This document shows positions 17,066 through 25,600 of a stretch of 64,000 nt of DNA, in pieces. A program made the translations under genes and the position numbers. Origin of the DNA: Candidatus Villigracilis vicinus (GTDB lineage: Bacteria > Chloroflexota > Anaerolineae > Anaerolineales > Villigracilaceae); assembly GCA_016721315.1 (NCBI GenBank), contig JADKIL010000001.1, positions 186,001 to 250,000 on the forward strand, given 5' to 3'. The stretch's first letter is position 1. Every line of letters starts with the position of its first letter. Below the pieces are notes generated by a model. That model was not told where the DNA came from and ran no database searches. It worked only from the letters and a program-made list of their open reading frames with translations.

Positions 17066-18919
17066 ATGACAGATACAAACACCCAGCAATTTACTTTCAA
17101 AGCAGAGACCAAACAGCTTCTGCAAATCCTCATCCACTCGCTGTATAAGGACCGCGAGGTCTTTTTGCGCGAGCTGCTTTCGAATGCGTCGGATGCGATC
17201 AATCGCTTGCGCTTTGAGATGTTAACGAACCAAAACGTACTTGACCCTGATGTGGAACTAAAGATCCATGTGACAGTGGATAAAGACAATCGCACCATTG
17301 TCGTTCAAGACACCGGCATTGGCATGACACAGGATGAGCTAGTGGATCACCTTGGAACCATTGCCCAATCCAGTGCGCGTAAATTTTTGGAAACAGCGAA
17401 GGAAAAGAATCAAGACGCCTCCGGCTTGATCGGTCAGTTTGGCGTGGGCTTTTACTCGGTTTTCATGGTGGCGGAGTGGGTACGTGTTACCTCTCGTTCC
17501 TTCCGCCCGGATGCTCAGGCGGTGACTTGGTTTGCCACAGGGGATGATACGTACCAAATCAGCCCGGCAGAGATGTCTGAACGCGGTACACGTATTGAAA
17601 TTAAACTGAAAGAGGATGCGGCGGAATTTGCCGAGGAATACCGCCTGAAGAATATTGTCAATAAACATTCGGATTACATCGGCTTTCCGATCTATGTGGG
17701 TGAGGATGAGAAGCCGGTCAATAAGCAGTCTTCGCTGTGGCGTACGGCTCGTAATGAGATTACCCCTGAGCAATATAAGGATTTTTACCGTCAGACCACG
17801 CTTGATTTTGAAGACCCGTTGATGCATGTCCACATGGTGACGGATGCACCGGTGCAGTTGTATGCGCTCTTATTCTTCCCTGCCAAATCGGAACGGAATA
17901 TGTTCTCGCTCCGCAAGGAAGACGGACTAAAGTTGTACTCTCGTAATATTTTGATCGACGAATACAACAAAGACCTGTTGCCCGAATATCTACGCTTTGT
18001 ACAAGGCGTAGTCGACTCGGAAGACCTGCCGCTCAATGTCTCACGTGAGACGGTGCAATCCAGTGGATTGATGCCAAAGTTGAAAAAGGTGATCACCAAC
18101 CAGGTCATTAAAGAGCTGGAGACGTTGGCGAAGAAAGATGCGGAGAAATATGCCGCCTTCTGGAGCGAATTTGGTGTTTACCTCAAGCAGGGCATTGCTG
18201 CTACTCCTGCGGATACAGACACCATCACGCCATTACTGCGTTTCAAGACCAATACCAACCCCGAAACCTGGTCTTCGCTTGATGAGTATGTTTCAAGAAT
18301 GAAAGATGGGCAGAAGGTTATTTACTACATTGTAGGTGAAGACCCCAAGGCGGTGTTGCGCAGTCCGCATCTGGATGCGTTCCAGGCGAACGGCACTGAA
18401 GTGTTGCTGCTCACCGAGCCGATGGACTCATTCATGTTGATGAGCTTGCGCAAATTCAAGGATTACGAGCTGAAAAGTATCAGCGGGGCAGAGGCGGATG
18501 GGACAGAACAGCCCAAGGCAGAGTCTGAGGCGGAGAAAATCCCCGAAGGTGACTTTAATTCTCTCGTTGAAAAATTCAAGCAAGTGCTTGGCGAGCGCGT
18601 TACTGATGTTCGTGCCAGCAGCCGTCTGGTTACATCTGTTGCACGCTTGGTGGATGCAGATGAAAATTCCAACCCGGAACTTCAACGTGTGTATAAATAT
18701 TTGGGCAAGGAATATGAAGTGCCGAAGAAGGTGCTGGAGTTGAATCCCGCACATGCGATGTTAAAGAGCTTATTGAAAACAGATGGAGAGTTGCAGACCA
18801 TCATTATTGAGCAGGTTTTTGATAGTGCCTTGCTCGTGGAAGGTTTGCATCCTGATCCTTCGAGCATGGCAGCGCGCGTGCAGCAGATTATGGAAGCGGC
18901 ATTGAAAGGGCAAAAATAA
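17066..18919 (+). CDS. htpG: Molecular chaperone HtpG (Hsp90)
   Basis: A 617-residue Hsp90. The N-terminal ATPase carries ELLSNASDAINRLR, DTGIGMTQDEL and GQFGVGFYSVFMVA; the middle domain has PLNVSRETVQ; the C-terminal dimerisation domain is complete. It is an ATP-dependent cytosolic chaperone. The start is the ATG at 17066 with CAGGAGG 8 bases upstream; the frame is open upstream to 16964 but that part crosses a terminator hairpin. Length is normal for bacterial HtpG. Confidence 0.96.
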   Translation: MTDTNTQQFTFKAETKQLLQILIHSLYKDREVFLRELLSNASDAINRLRFEMLTNQNVLDPDVELKIHVTVDKDNRTIVVQDTGIGMTQDELVDHLGTIAQSSARKFLETAKEKNQDASGLIGQFGVGFYSVFMVAEWVRVTSRSFRPDAQAVTWFATGDDTYQISPAEMSERGTRIEIKLKEDAAEFAEEYRLKNIVNKHSDYIGFPIYVGEDEKPVNKQSSLWRTARNEITPEQYKDFYRQTTLDFEDPLMHVHMVTDAPVQLYALLFFPAKSERNMFSLRKEDGLKLYSRNILIDEYNKDLLPEYLRFVQGVVDSEDLPLNVSRETVQSSGLMPKLKKVITNQVIKELETLAKKDAEKYAAFWSEFGVYLKQGIAATPADTDTITPLLRFKTNTNPETWSSLDEYVSRMKDGQKVIYYIVGEDPKAVLRSPHLDAFQANGTEVLLLTEPMDSFMLMSLRKFKDYELKSISGAEADGTEQPKAESEAEKIPEGDFNSLVEKFKQVLGERVTDVRASSRLVTSVARLVDADENSNPELQRVYKYLGKEYEVPKKVLELNPAHAMLKSLLKTDGELQTIIIEQVFDSALLVEGLHPDPSSMAARVQQIMEAALKGQK

Positions 18920-18996
18920 CCCCTTACTGGTGAGGTTAATCACGTTTGCAAATACCTATCAAATTATTGCGCTGCAACTATTCTGTAAGGAGAATC

Positions 18997-19034
18997 AATC
19001 GGATGTGCATGTTATAGTACATGCACATCCGATT
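18997..19034. repeat. Perfect 16-bp palindrome before riboswitch
   Basis: AATCGGATGTGCATGT and ACATGCACATCCGATT are exact inverted copies around TATAGT. It abuts the riboswitch core. It could be a strong 5' RNA hairpin or a protein operator. Confidence 0.75.
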
Positions 19035-19122
19035 AAGGCAAAACCGGTGAAAGCCGGTGACGCAAAGCTATGGGTCTACCGTCATCATAATGACCAAGAC
19101 CGCCAGGCCGCCGAAGATACCA
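19035..19122 (+). promoter_or_regulatory. Cyclic di-GMP-I (GEMM-I) riboswitch
   Basis: The core reads AAGGCAAAACCGGTGAAAGC, then CGGTGACGCAAAGCTATGGG, then a second hairpin that ends GACCGCCAGGCCGCCGA. These are the conserved GEMM-I elements: GGCAAA, the GAAA tetraloop hairpin, GACGCAAAGC, and the receptor with GCCAGGYYGCCGA. It lies on the plus strand 100 bases before a secreted protein gene and is followed by a terminator, so c-di-GMP probably controls read-through. On or off cannot be told by eye. Confidence 0.9.
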
Positions 19123-19140
19123 CTGTTGCATAGTTCTATC

Positions 19141-19170
19141 AGCCTGGCTTATTCAAGCCAGGCTTTTTTA
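19141..19170 (+). terminator. Riboswitch expression-platform terminator
   Basis: A perfect 10-bp stem AGCCTGGCTT / AAGCCAGGCT with loop ATTC and a T-run. Its place between the c-di-GMP aptamer and the first gene makes it the likely switching hairpin. Confidence 0.8.
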
Positions 19171-19224
19171 TTCGGATGGCTGTTTCGGACCGTTTTTCAT
19201 TTGTTTTTGAAAAGGAGAAAAGCC

Positions 19225-19590
19225 ATGTTTAAATTTTTGAAAGTTGTATTTGCAGTTGCCGCTGTTGTTGCGATCGCGGTAGCGTCTTATGCATTTGCTG
19301 CTGCCAATGTAGTTCCTGATACGAAAGCCGGTGAAGGTTTGGGGGATGTCACCGGTTATACCGTGACGGATGTTGCGTACACCCTTAATGCCGCCGACCC
19401 GTCCAAGTTGGACAGTGTCGCTTTTGATCTTGGCGCCGCTGCTCTTGCGGGACAGGTTAAGGTTCAACTTGTAGCCAGCGGCACCTGGTATGGTTGTACC
19501 CTCGATACCGGCACGGTTTGGGAATGCACCACAACCGGGCTGGATGTTTCCACGATCAATCAGTTGCGTGTGGTCGCTGCCAGTAACTAA
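19225..19590 (+). CDS. Small secreted protein under c-di-GMP riboswitch
   Basis: A 121-residue protein. Signal peptide MFKFLKVVFAVAAVVAIAVA ends at about AFA-A near residue 29, then a mature beta-rich domain of about 92 residues with two Cys (WYGCTL, VWECTTT) that could pair. It resembles small exported proteins processed by SipW-like peptidases; ANVVPDT after the cleavage site is of that type. GGAGA lies 7 bases before the ATG. It is followed by a signal peptidase and a Ca-binding repeat protein. It could be a surface fibre or matrix protein; this is inference. Confidence 0.7.
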   Translation: MFKFLKVVFAVAAVVAIAVASYAFAAANVVPDTKAGEGLGDVTGYTVTDVAYTLNAADPSKLDSVAFDLGAAALAGQVKVQLVASGTWYGCTLDTGTVWECTTTGLDVSTINQLRVVAASN

Positions 19591-19608
19591 GCTCATCTCC
19601 TCTTGATG

Positions 19609-19670
19609 CCGGGCTTGTTCCCAAACGCACCCTTTGCTGGTTGGCAGGGCGGCAGTGGGAACAAGCCCGG
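19609..19670 (+). promoter_or_regulatory. Long stem-loop between operon genes
   Basis: CCGGGCTTGTTCCCA and TGGGAACAAGCCCGG are perfect 15-base inverted copies enclosing 32 bases. There is no T-run, so partial termination or an mRNA processing/stability hairpin is more likely than a full stop. It would allow more of the secreted protein than of the signal peptidase. Confidence 0.6.
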
Positions 19671-19697
19671 TACTTGTAAAAGTTCCCGGCATTCCTC

Positions 19698-21539
19698 ATG
19701 ATTAAGGTCAGTAAAGAGCAATCCATTCTATTTACAGGGTCAAGCCTGTTTTTCCTTCTGTTGGTGTTTTGGCTTACATTGGCGCCCACCCAGCTTGGCG
19801 GACCTCTGACGTACGTGATCGTGAACGGCAATAGTATGGAACCAGGCTTCCTGCTTGGAGACCTTGTGCTTGTGCGGGCAGAAACCGTTTATACGGTGGG
19901 GGATGCGGTCGTCTACAAAGATCCGAATATCAGGCAATTCGTTTTCCATCGCATTGTTGGCTTGGAATTCGACCATTTTATTATGCAAGGGGATAACAAT
20001 AGCTGGCAGGATACGCATCAACCGACACAAAGTGAAGTTGTCGGAAAGCTATGGATACACATCCCTAAACTGGGGAAAGCAGTAGATTGGTTTCGAAAAC
20101 CGATGAATGCGGCGATAACGACTGGATTGTTTGGAGTGCTGCTTATGTTGGACATGTTCAAAAAAACGCCTCGAACCAAACGGGAGGGCGGATTCCCGTC
20201 CATTCAGTTTGGTGAACACTCCCAGGGATTATTTTGGGGATGCGGGTTGATGGCTGCGTTGTTTCTTGCATTGGGAATCTATTCCTTCGTTCATCCTCTC
20301 AACCAGCCCATGGAAAGTATTCCCTATGAACAAACGGGAGATTATTACTATTCTGCCACGGGCACGCCGGGGGTTTACGATCTGGATGTAGTCCGCTCGG
20401 GTGAGCCAGTCTTCCCCAAGTTGACATGTTTTCTTAATGTCGGCTTCAACTACAACATTGGCGGCGGACGCCTGCAAGGCATTGTCGGCAGCCATAAAAT
20501 GTATGCCCGCATTCTGGATGAACAAAGCGGCTGGCAGCGGACCATTCCGCTGTATAACGATATGGCTTTTTCCGGCACCTCTTATTTCAGCACTGCTACC
20601 TTGGACTTGTGCCAGGTGGAAGCGATCGTTAACCTTGTAGAAGCCGAAGCTGGGTTAAAGCAAACCGCCTACACTCTGGAGATCATTACGGAAGCCTCAT
20701 TTGTTGCCAATGCAGAAGGGAATCCGGTTCAGGATTCTTTCTCACAAGCATTGCTCTTTCAATACGACAAGATCCATTTTTACCTGAGCGAAGTCCCATC
20801 CCAGCCTGACCCTCTGCATTTTTCGAAGACAGGTACTGTTGGAAGTTCCATTCCGCGCTTGAACAGCCTTTCCTTGTTTGGGTTGAGTGTGCCGGTTTGG
20901 AGTTTACGGTTTATAGCGGTATTTGGGTTTGCCATATCAGGGTTGATCACCTTTGCTGTGGGTGTTGGTCTATATCAAACCGCCAGCCAAAGTGAAGAAG
21001 CATTGATGCGATTAAAGTACAGCGCGATGATCGTCAATATTCATGATCAGACTTTGCCGCCAGCCGCTGCGGTTGTAGATGTTGATAGCATGGATGATCT
21101 GGCGCGGCTTGCAGAACGTAACGATACGATGATCCTGCACATGCGGCGAAACTTCCTGCATTTTTATTTTGTGCAAAGCCACGGGGTAACCTATCGCTAT
21201 GTGATCACAACCGGTAGACAGGGCATTGCCGTGATTGATGAATGTGCAACAGAGATGGAAAGAGCCACTGTTGCAAACGTTGGCATGCCCCTTGTGCTTC
21301 CTGTCTCGCGAAATTCTCAGGAAGCTGAAAACCAGCCCATTCGAGTCCGTGATCGCCTGATCTATACGTATCCTCCTCAAAAAGAGATCTTGGGGTTGGA
21401 TGAACTCCAGCCTGAATCGGAAGCACGATCAGAAAAGACATGGACAGGCAGTAAACCTCCCGAGTATGTAACCGACGCCAGTCAGGTATTTGATGCAGCC
21501 CAATTGGATACCACGATGATGCATAAAGTAAAGATATGA
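19698..21539 (+). CDS. Signal peptidase I (SipW/ER type) fused to DUF5305-like domain
   Basis: A 613-residue membrane protein. A first helix is followed by an S26B-type catalytic part: VNGNSMEPG with nucleophile Ser46, and FVFHRIVG with His84 in place of the usual Lys, which marks the ER/SipW/archaeal class. After a second helix (~140-160) and another near 185-200 comes an extracytoplasmic domain (YYYSATGTPGVYDLDVVRSG, EPVFPKLTCFLNV) like DUF5305. A last helix near 400-425 leads to a cytosolic tail of about 185 residues. It probably processes the secreted proteins on either side. Confidence 0.8.
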   Translation: MIKVSKEQSILFTGSSLFFLLLVFWLTLAPTQLGGPLTYVIVNGNSMEPGFLLGDLVLVRAETVYTVGDAVVYKDPNIRQFVFHRIVGLEFDHFIMQGDNNSWQDTHQPTQSEVVGKLWIHIPKLGKAVDWFRKPMNAAITTGLFGVLLMLDMFKKTPRTKREGGFPSIQFGEHSQGLFWGCGLMAALFLALGIYSFVHPLNQPMESIPYEQTGDYYYSATGTPGVYDLDVVRSGEPVFPKLTCFLNVGFNYNIGGGRLQGIVGSHKMYARILDEQSGWQRTIPLYNDMAFSGTSYFSTATLDLCQVEAIVNLVEAEAGLKQTAYTLEIITEASFVANAEGNPVQDSFSQALLFQYDKIHFYLSEVPSQPDPLHFSKTGTVGSSIPRLNSLSLFGLSVPVWSLRFIAVFGFAISGLITFAVGVGLYQTASQSEEALMRLKYSAMIVNIHDQTLPPAAAVVDVDSMDDLARLAERNDTMILHMRRNFLHFYFVQSHGVTYRYVITTGRQGIAVIDECATEMERATVANVGMPLVLPVSRNSQEAENQPIRVRDRLIYTYPPQKEILGLDELQPESEARSEKTWTGSKPPEYVTDASQVFDAAQLDTTMMHKVKI

Positions 21540-21542
21540 CCC

Positions 21543-21932
21543 ATGCGAACCCTGCTTCGTTATTCCGTGTTTCTTCTGGCTGTTCTGCTTATCTTTACCT
21601 CACTGACTGCGGTGGCGGCAATGAATACCGTGCCGCCCACGCGGCTGGATATTAATGCTATTTCATTTCAAGTGAACCATTTGCGTCCCTCTGCCTGTGC
21701 AGGACTGACCGTATCCAATCTTGTTACGGGTTCCGGCACGTTGGTTGGCACCGAGGGGAATGACCTGATCCTCGCGAGTTCTGGCATGGATACGATCGAT
21801 GGATTGGGCGGCAGTGATTGTATCGTTGGCGGCAGCGGAGACGACATCATCACTGGCGGTAATGGCGCTGATATCTGTGTCGGCGGCGATGGCAATGACC
21901 TATTCACTGGTTGCGAGGGCGAGCTTCAATAA
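21543..21932 (+). CDS. Secreted protein with RTX-type Ca-binding repeats
   Basis: A 129-residue protein. Signal peptide up to about AVAA-MNTVPPT, then a short domain and four nonapeptide-type repeats: LGGSDCIVG, GSGDDIITG, GNGADICVG, GDGNDLFTG. These GGxGxD units bind calcium and fold as a beta-roll after export. Three Cys sit in or near the roll, which is unusual for RTX. It starts 3 bases after the signal peptidase stop, so it is in the same operon and probably under the same c-di-GMP control. Confidence 0.8.
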   Translation: MRTLLRYSVFLLAVLLIFTSLTAVAAMNTVPPTRLDINAISFQVNHLRPSACAGLTVSNLVTGSGTLVGTEGNDLILASSGMDTIDGLGGSDCIVGGSGDDIITGGNGADICVGGDGNDLFTGCEGELQ

Positions 21933-21950
21933 TCTGATATAAACGGGGGC

Positions 21951-22574
21951 ATGAATATTCAAGATGCCTATAACGAATGGTCAACTATATACGACTCGAA
22001 TATCAACCGCACCCGTGATCTGGATGCTGAAGTGACGCGCCGCACCCTTAAGGGACGGCACTTCTCGTCTATTTTAGAGATCGGCTGCGGGACGGGGAAG
22101 AACACCGAGTTCCTGGCAGAGATCGGCGATGCAGTGCTGGCATTCGATTTTTCTGAAAAGATGCTCGCCAAAGCCCGCCAAAAAGTGACGGCGAGTCACG
22201 TCCGCTTTGCCTGGGCAGATATCACTCAGCCGTGGAATTGCGAGTCGGATTCGATTGACCTAATCGCTTGTAATCTAGTCTTGGAACATATTGAGGATCT
22301 AGATCATATCTTTACCCAAGCCGAGCGGACCTTGCGCAGTGGGGGATGGTTTCTCATCAATGAATTACATCCCTTCAAGCAATATGGCGGGACAAAAGCC
22401 CGCTTTGAGCGCGGTGAAAATATTATTGAGGTGGATGTGTTTATCCATCACATTTCAGAATTTATCCACGCAGCCGAGAAGAATGGACTGAAATTATTGA
22501 AGCTTGATGAAGTCTGGCATGAGGACGATGCAGGCAAGCCGCCCAGATTGATTTCATTCGTATTTGGCAAGTGA
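21951..22574 (+). CDS. Class I SAM-dependent methyltransferase
   Basis: A 207-residue Rossmann-fold methyltransferase. Motif I is ILEIGCGTGKNTEFLAE near residue 40; LAFDFSEKML and FAWADITQPW follow, then ACNLVLEHIEDLD. It resembles the UbiE/Methyltransf_11 group. The substrate is unknown. It starts 18 bases after the Ca-binding protein gene, so it may be read from the same transcript, although a link in function is not obvious. Confidence 0.8.
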   Translation: MNIQDAYNEWSTIYDSNINRTRDLDAEVTRRTLKGRHFSSILEIGCGTGKNTEFLAEIGDAVLAFDFSEKMLAKARQKVTASHVRFAWADITQPWNCESDSIDLIACNLVLEHIEDLDHIFTQAERTLRSGGWFLINELHPFKQYGGTKARFERGENIIEVDVFIHHISEFIHAAEKNGLKLLKLDEVWHEDDAGKPPRLISFVFGK

Positions 22575-22673
22575 AACCTGACGTAAAATATTCTGAGGGG
22601 GGTGTTTTTCTTGTATAATTTGCCGAGGTAATGGGAAGCAAATCAAAATCCGACTCGATCTTGAGGAATTTAC

Positions 22674-25600
22674 ATGGCAAAAGTTTTTATTTCTTATTCA
22701 CGCAAAGATACCGAGTTTGCCAGGAAACTCACCGATGAACTGAAAAAAAGCGAAATGGATTTTTGGGTGGACTGGGAGGGAATTCCGCCCACTGTGGATT
22801 GGTGGAAAGAGATCGAAAAAGGAATTGAAGAGGCGGATGCTTTTCTGTTTTTGATCAGCCCCGATTCTTCTGCTTCCAAAGTCTGCGGGGAGGAGATCGA
22901 TTGCGCAGTTAAGAATTCGAAGCGCATCATTCCATTGGTAGTACGTGAGGTGAGTGGGGCTGGGGCTCCAAAACAATTGAGTCACCTGAACTGGATCTTT
23001 TTTCGAGCCCAGGATGATTTTGATGCAGCCATCCAAAAACTGCTGACTGCCATTCATACCGATTACGAGTGGCTGCAGGCGCACCGTAAATTGCAAAACA
23101 AGGCGCTCGAATGGGAACGAGGCGGAAAAAATCAGTCCTATTTATTGCGCGGGGTGAATCTGACTCAGGCGGAAACCAATCTGGCGGTTAATACTTCCAC
23201 GGCACCGCACCCTACCGATCTGATGCGTGAATATGTTTTTGCCAGCCGCAAAGCGACAGATAGACAACGCGGAATCACCACCGGGCTTTCGATCGCGGCA
23301 GGAGTTGCGCTGGCGTTGTTGGCGGTCTATGGATTTGTGCAAGCTGGGCTGGCAAAAGCAGAGGCACGCCGTGCCACAGCGGGACAGTTGGCATTGGAGT
23401 CTAAAAGTGCGCTGGAGAAATATCCGCAGCGGGCTTTGTTGCTGGCGTTAGAGTCAGTGCGCATCAGTCAGGATGCGAATGAGCCGGTTCTCACTGAAGC
23501 GGAAGAGGCGCTGCGCCTGGCGAATGAACGGGTTTCAGGCTATGGATTGGCAACATTTACCAAGGAACCATCGATCATTCAATTTACCAAAGATGGCAAA
23601 TGGCTGTTGGCAGGTACACAGTATGGGGGAGAAGCGCGTTTGTGGAATGTTCAAAAAATAACCGAAGACCCTGTTTATGAGCCGTTTAGTATTTCATTCG
23701 AAGTTGACATGGATGATGATGACTCCTGGAATGTTGAAAACGGACTTATTAAATTCAGCGCGAACGAGACCTGGCTCATGGTAAATGCCACAAAGAGCGG
23801 TTCCGGTTTGTGGAAGGTGGATGTGGAGGATGAGAACCGTACTCCCATCCTTTTTGATGGCAAGATCGAATTTCTAAATCCGGATGATGAAATGGTCATC
23901 CTGGAAAAACAAGCTGATGCTGTGGTGCTCTGGCAGGTGGACGCTGTGGAAGTATCCAAAAAAGAGATTCAACGATTGCCGGGCAAATATGTTAGGCGCA
24001 GTGAAAATGGTCAATATATTTTGACCAATGACCCTGAAACCGGCATACAGATTTGGGATATTTCTACAAGCCCGGCTACTATGATGGCAACACTTACTGA
24101 GCCTGGTTTCTTGGCAAAGTCCGCTTTTTTTGACGGTGACTATCGCTGGCTCGTTTTGGTGCAGAACGAGGAACACCCAGATATTCAGGTGGATAATGGA
24201 TATATGGGTGAGGCGGATACTTGGGTGACTGTGATGGAACCGTGGGCATCGAATAATTTTTTGGTGTACTCCATGGATGATCTCAATGCAAAGCCCGTTC
24301 TTCTTGAGATCGGCACGATGCTCTACGAACAGTATTACTCTGATAACGGTGTGGTGTTGAACAGTCCCAACCGCGAAGGGTTCTTCTACTATGGTGAGAA
24401 ACTGAATGTAAATATGGATCGTTCCGTTGTTGCGGGGTATCTGGATTTAAGCGGTGATATTCCGGTAAACACTACTTTGGGTGAAGGGTTTTCCCCAAGT
24501 GGGTTTATTAGCAATAATTTTATACTTGTAGACTTTTTAGAAAATGAAAATGCGAGCTATGAGGAAAAATTTCTAGACTTGCGCGACATGAGTTTGCTGG
24601 ATAACCCGGGTGAAAATTTCAATCAGTATCTCGAATTTTATGTTTCAAAAGATGGAAGATATGCTGGTACTGGCGTATTAATGCTGGATATTAAGGCGCT
24701 AGAGGAAGACCGCGAAGTTAAGATCATGCCCATCCGCCCGGCATTGTTTAACCTGCCTGAAAAAGCAGAGCAAAGCAAATTTGAAACCTCCCTTTGGGCA
24801 GACCCGAAGGCTTTCGGGATGGAAGATTCCATTACGATGACTTCCACCAGCCCCGATGGACGCTGGTTCGTGGCAGGCGCCTACGACGGTTCCCTGCGGC
24901 TTTGGGATAACAATAGTCCCCTGGGCGATACACAGATCACAATTTCTGTGGAGGAGAAGCTCTGGTCCAGCGTCACTTCATTGAGCAATGATGATCGCTG
25001 GCTGTTCATTGATAATACCCTTTGGACGTTGGGGGATGGCAGACCAACCCGTGCCTATTCACCCGCTCCCAAGGATGAAAATATTGTCATGTCAGTCTTC
25101 AGCCCGGATGCGCGCTGGCTGGTGACCGGTTCTATGCCCACCGAGTATACGGGCAACGAGAATATTCATTTTTCATTGATTGATTTGCAGAAAACGCTGG
25201 AAACCAGTGAATTGGCTCAGGAGGAGGTCAAGTCTATTATTGCTTTGGGTGGGTCGCTTCAATTCTCGGCAGATAGCCGCTGGTTCTTTGTCAACCACGC
25301 CACCTCGTTCCTGTACAACCTTGAAACTGGAGCAATGTACGACTTTCCCTATACCCCGTCACAATCGGTTTTCCATGAAGACGGGCGGCATTTTGTTCTT
25401 CTTAACCTTGAATATGATGGTGAGGGATATATTGGAAGCGAGGCAAAGATACTTACCCTGCCGGATGAAAGTGGAAATGTTGAAACTGCTGGCAGCCTGA
25501 AAACAGATGATCAGTCTCGCTTGTATGCCAGCCAAAATGGACGCTGGTTGGTGGCGGTCCCATACGATTCAGATAGTGTAAGTGACGTCAAGTTATGGAG

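Noticed and set aside
19057..19224. Upstream start for the secreted protein under the riboswitch
   Set aside because: It lies within the aptamer and terminator; the ATG at 19225 gives a proper signal peptide.
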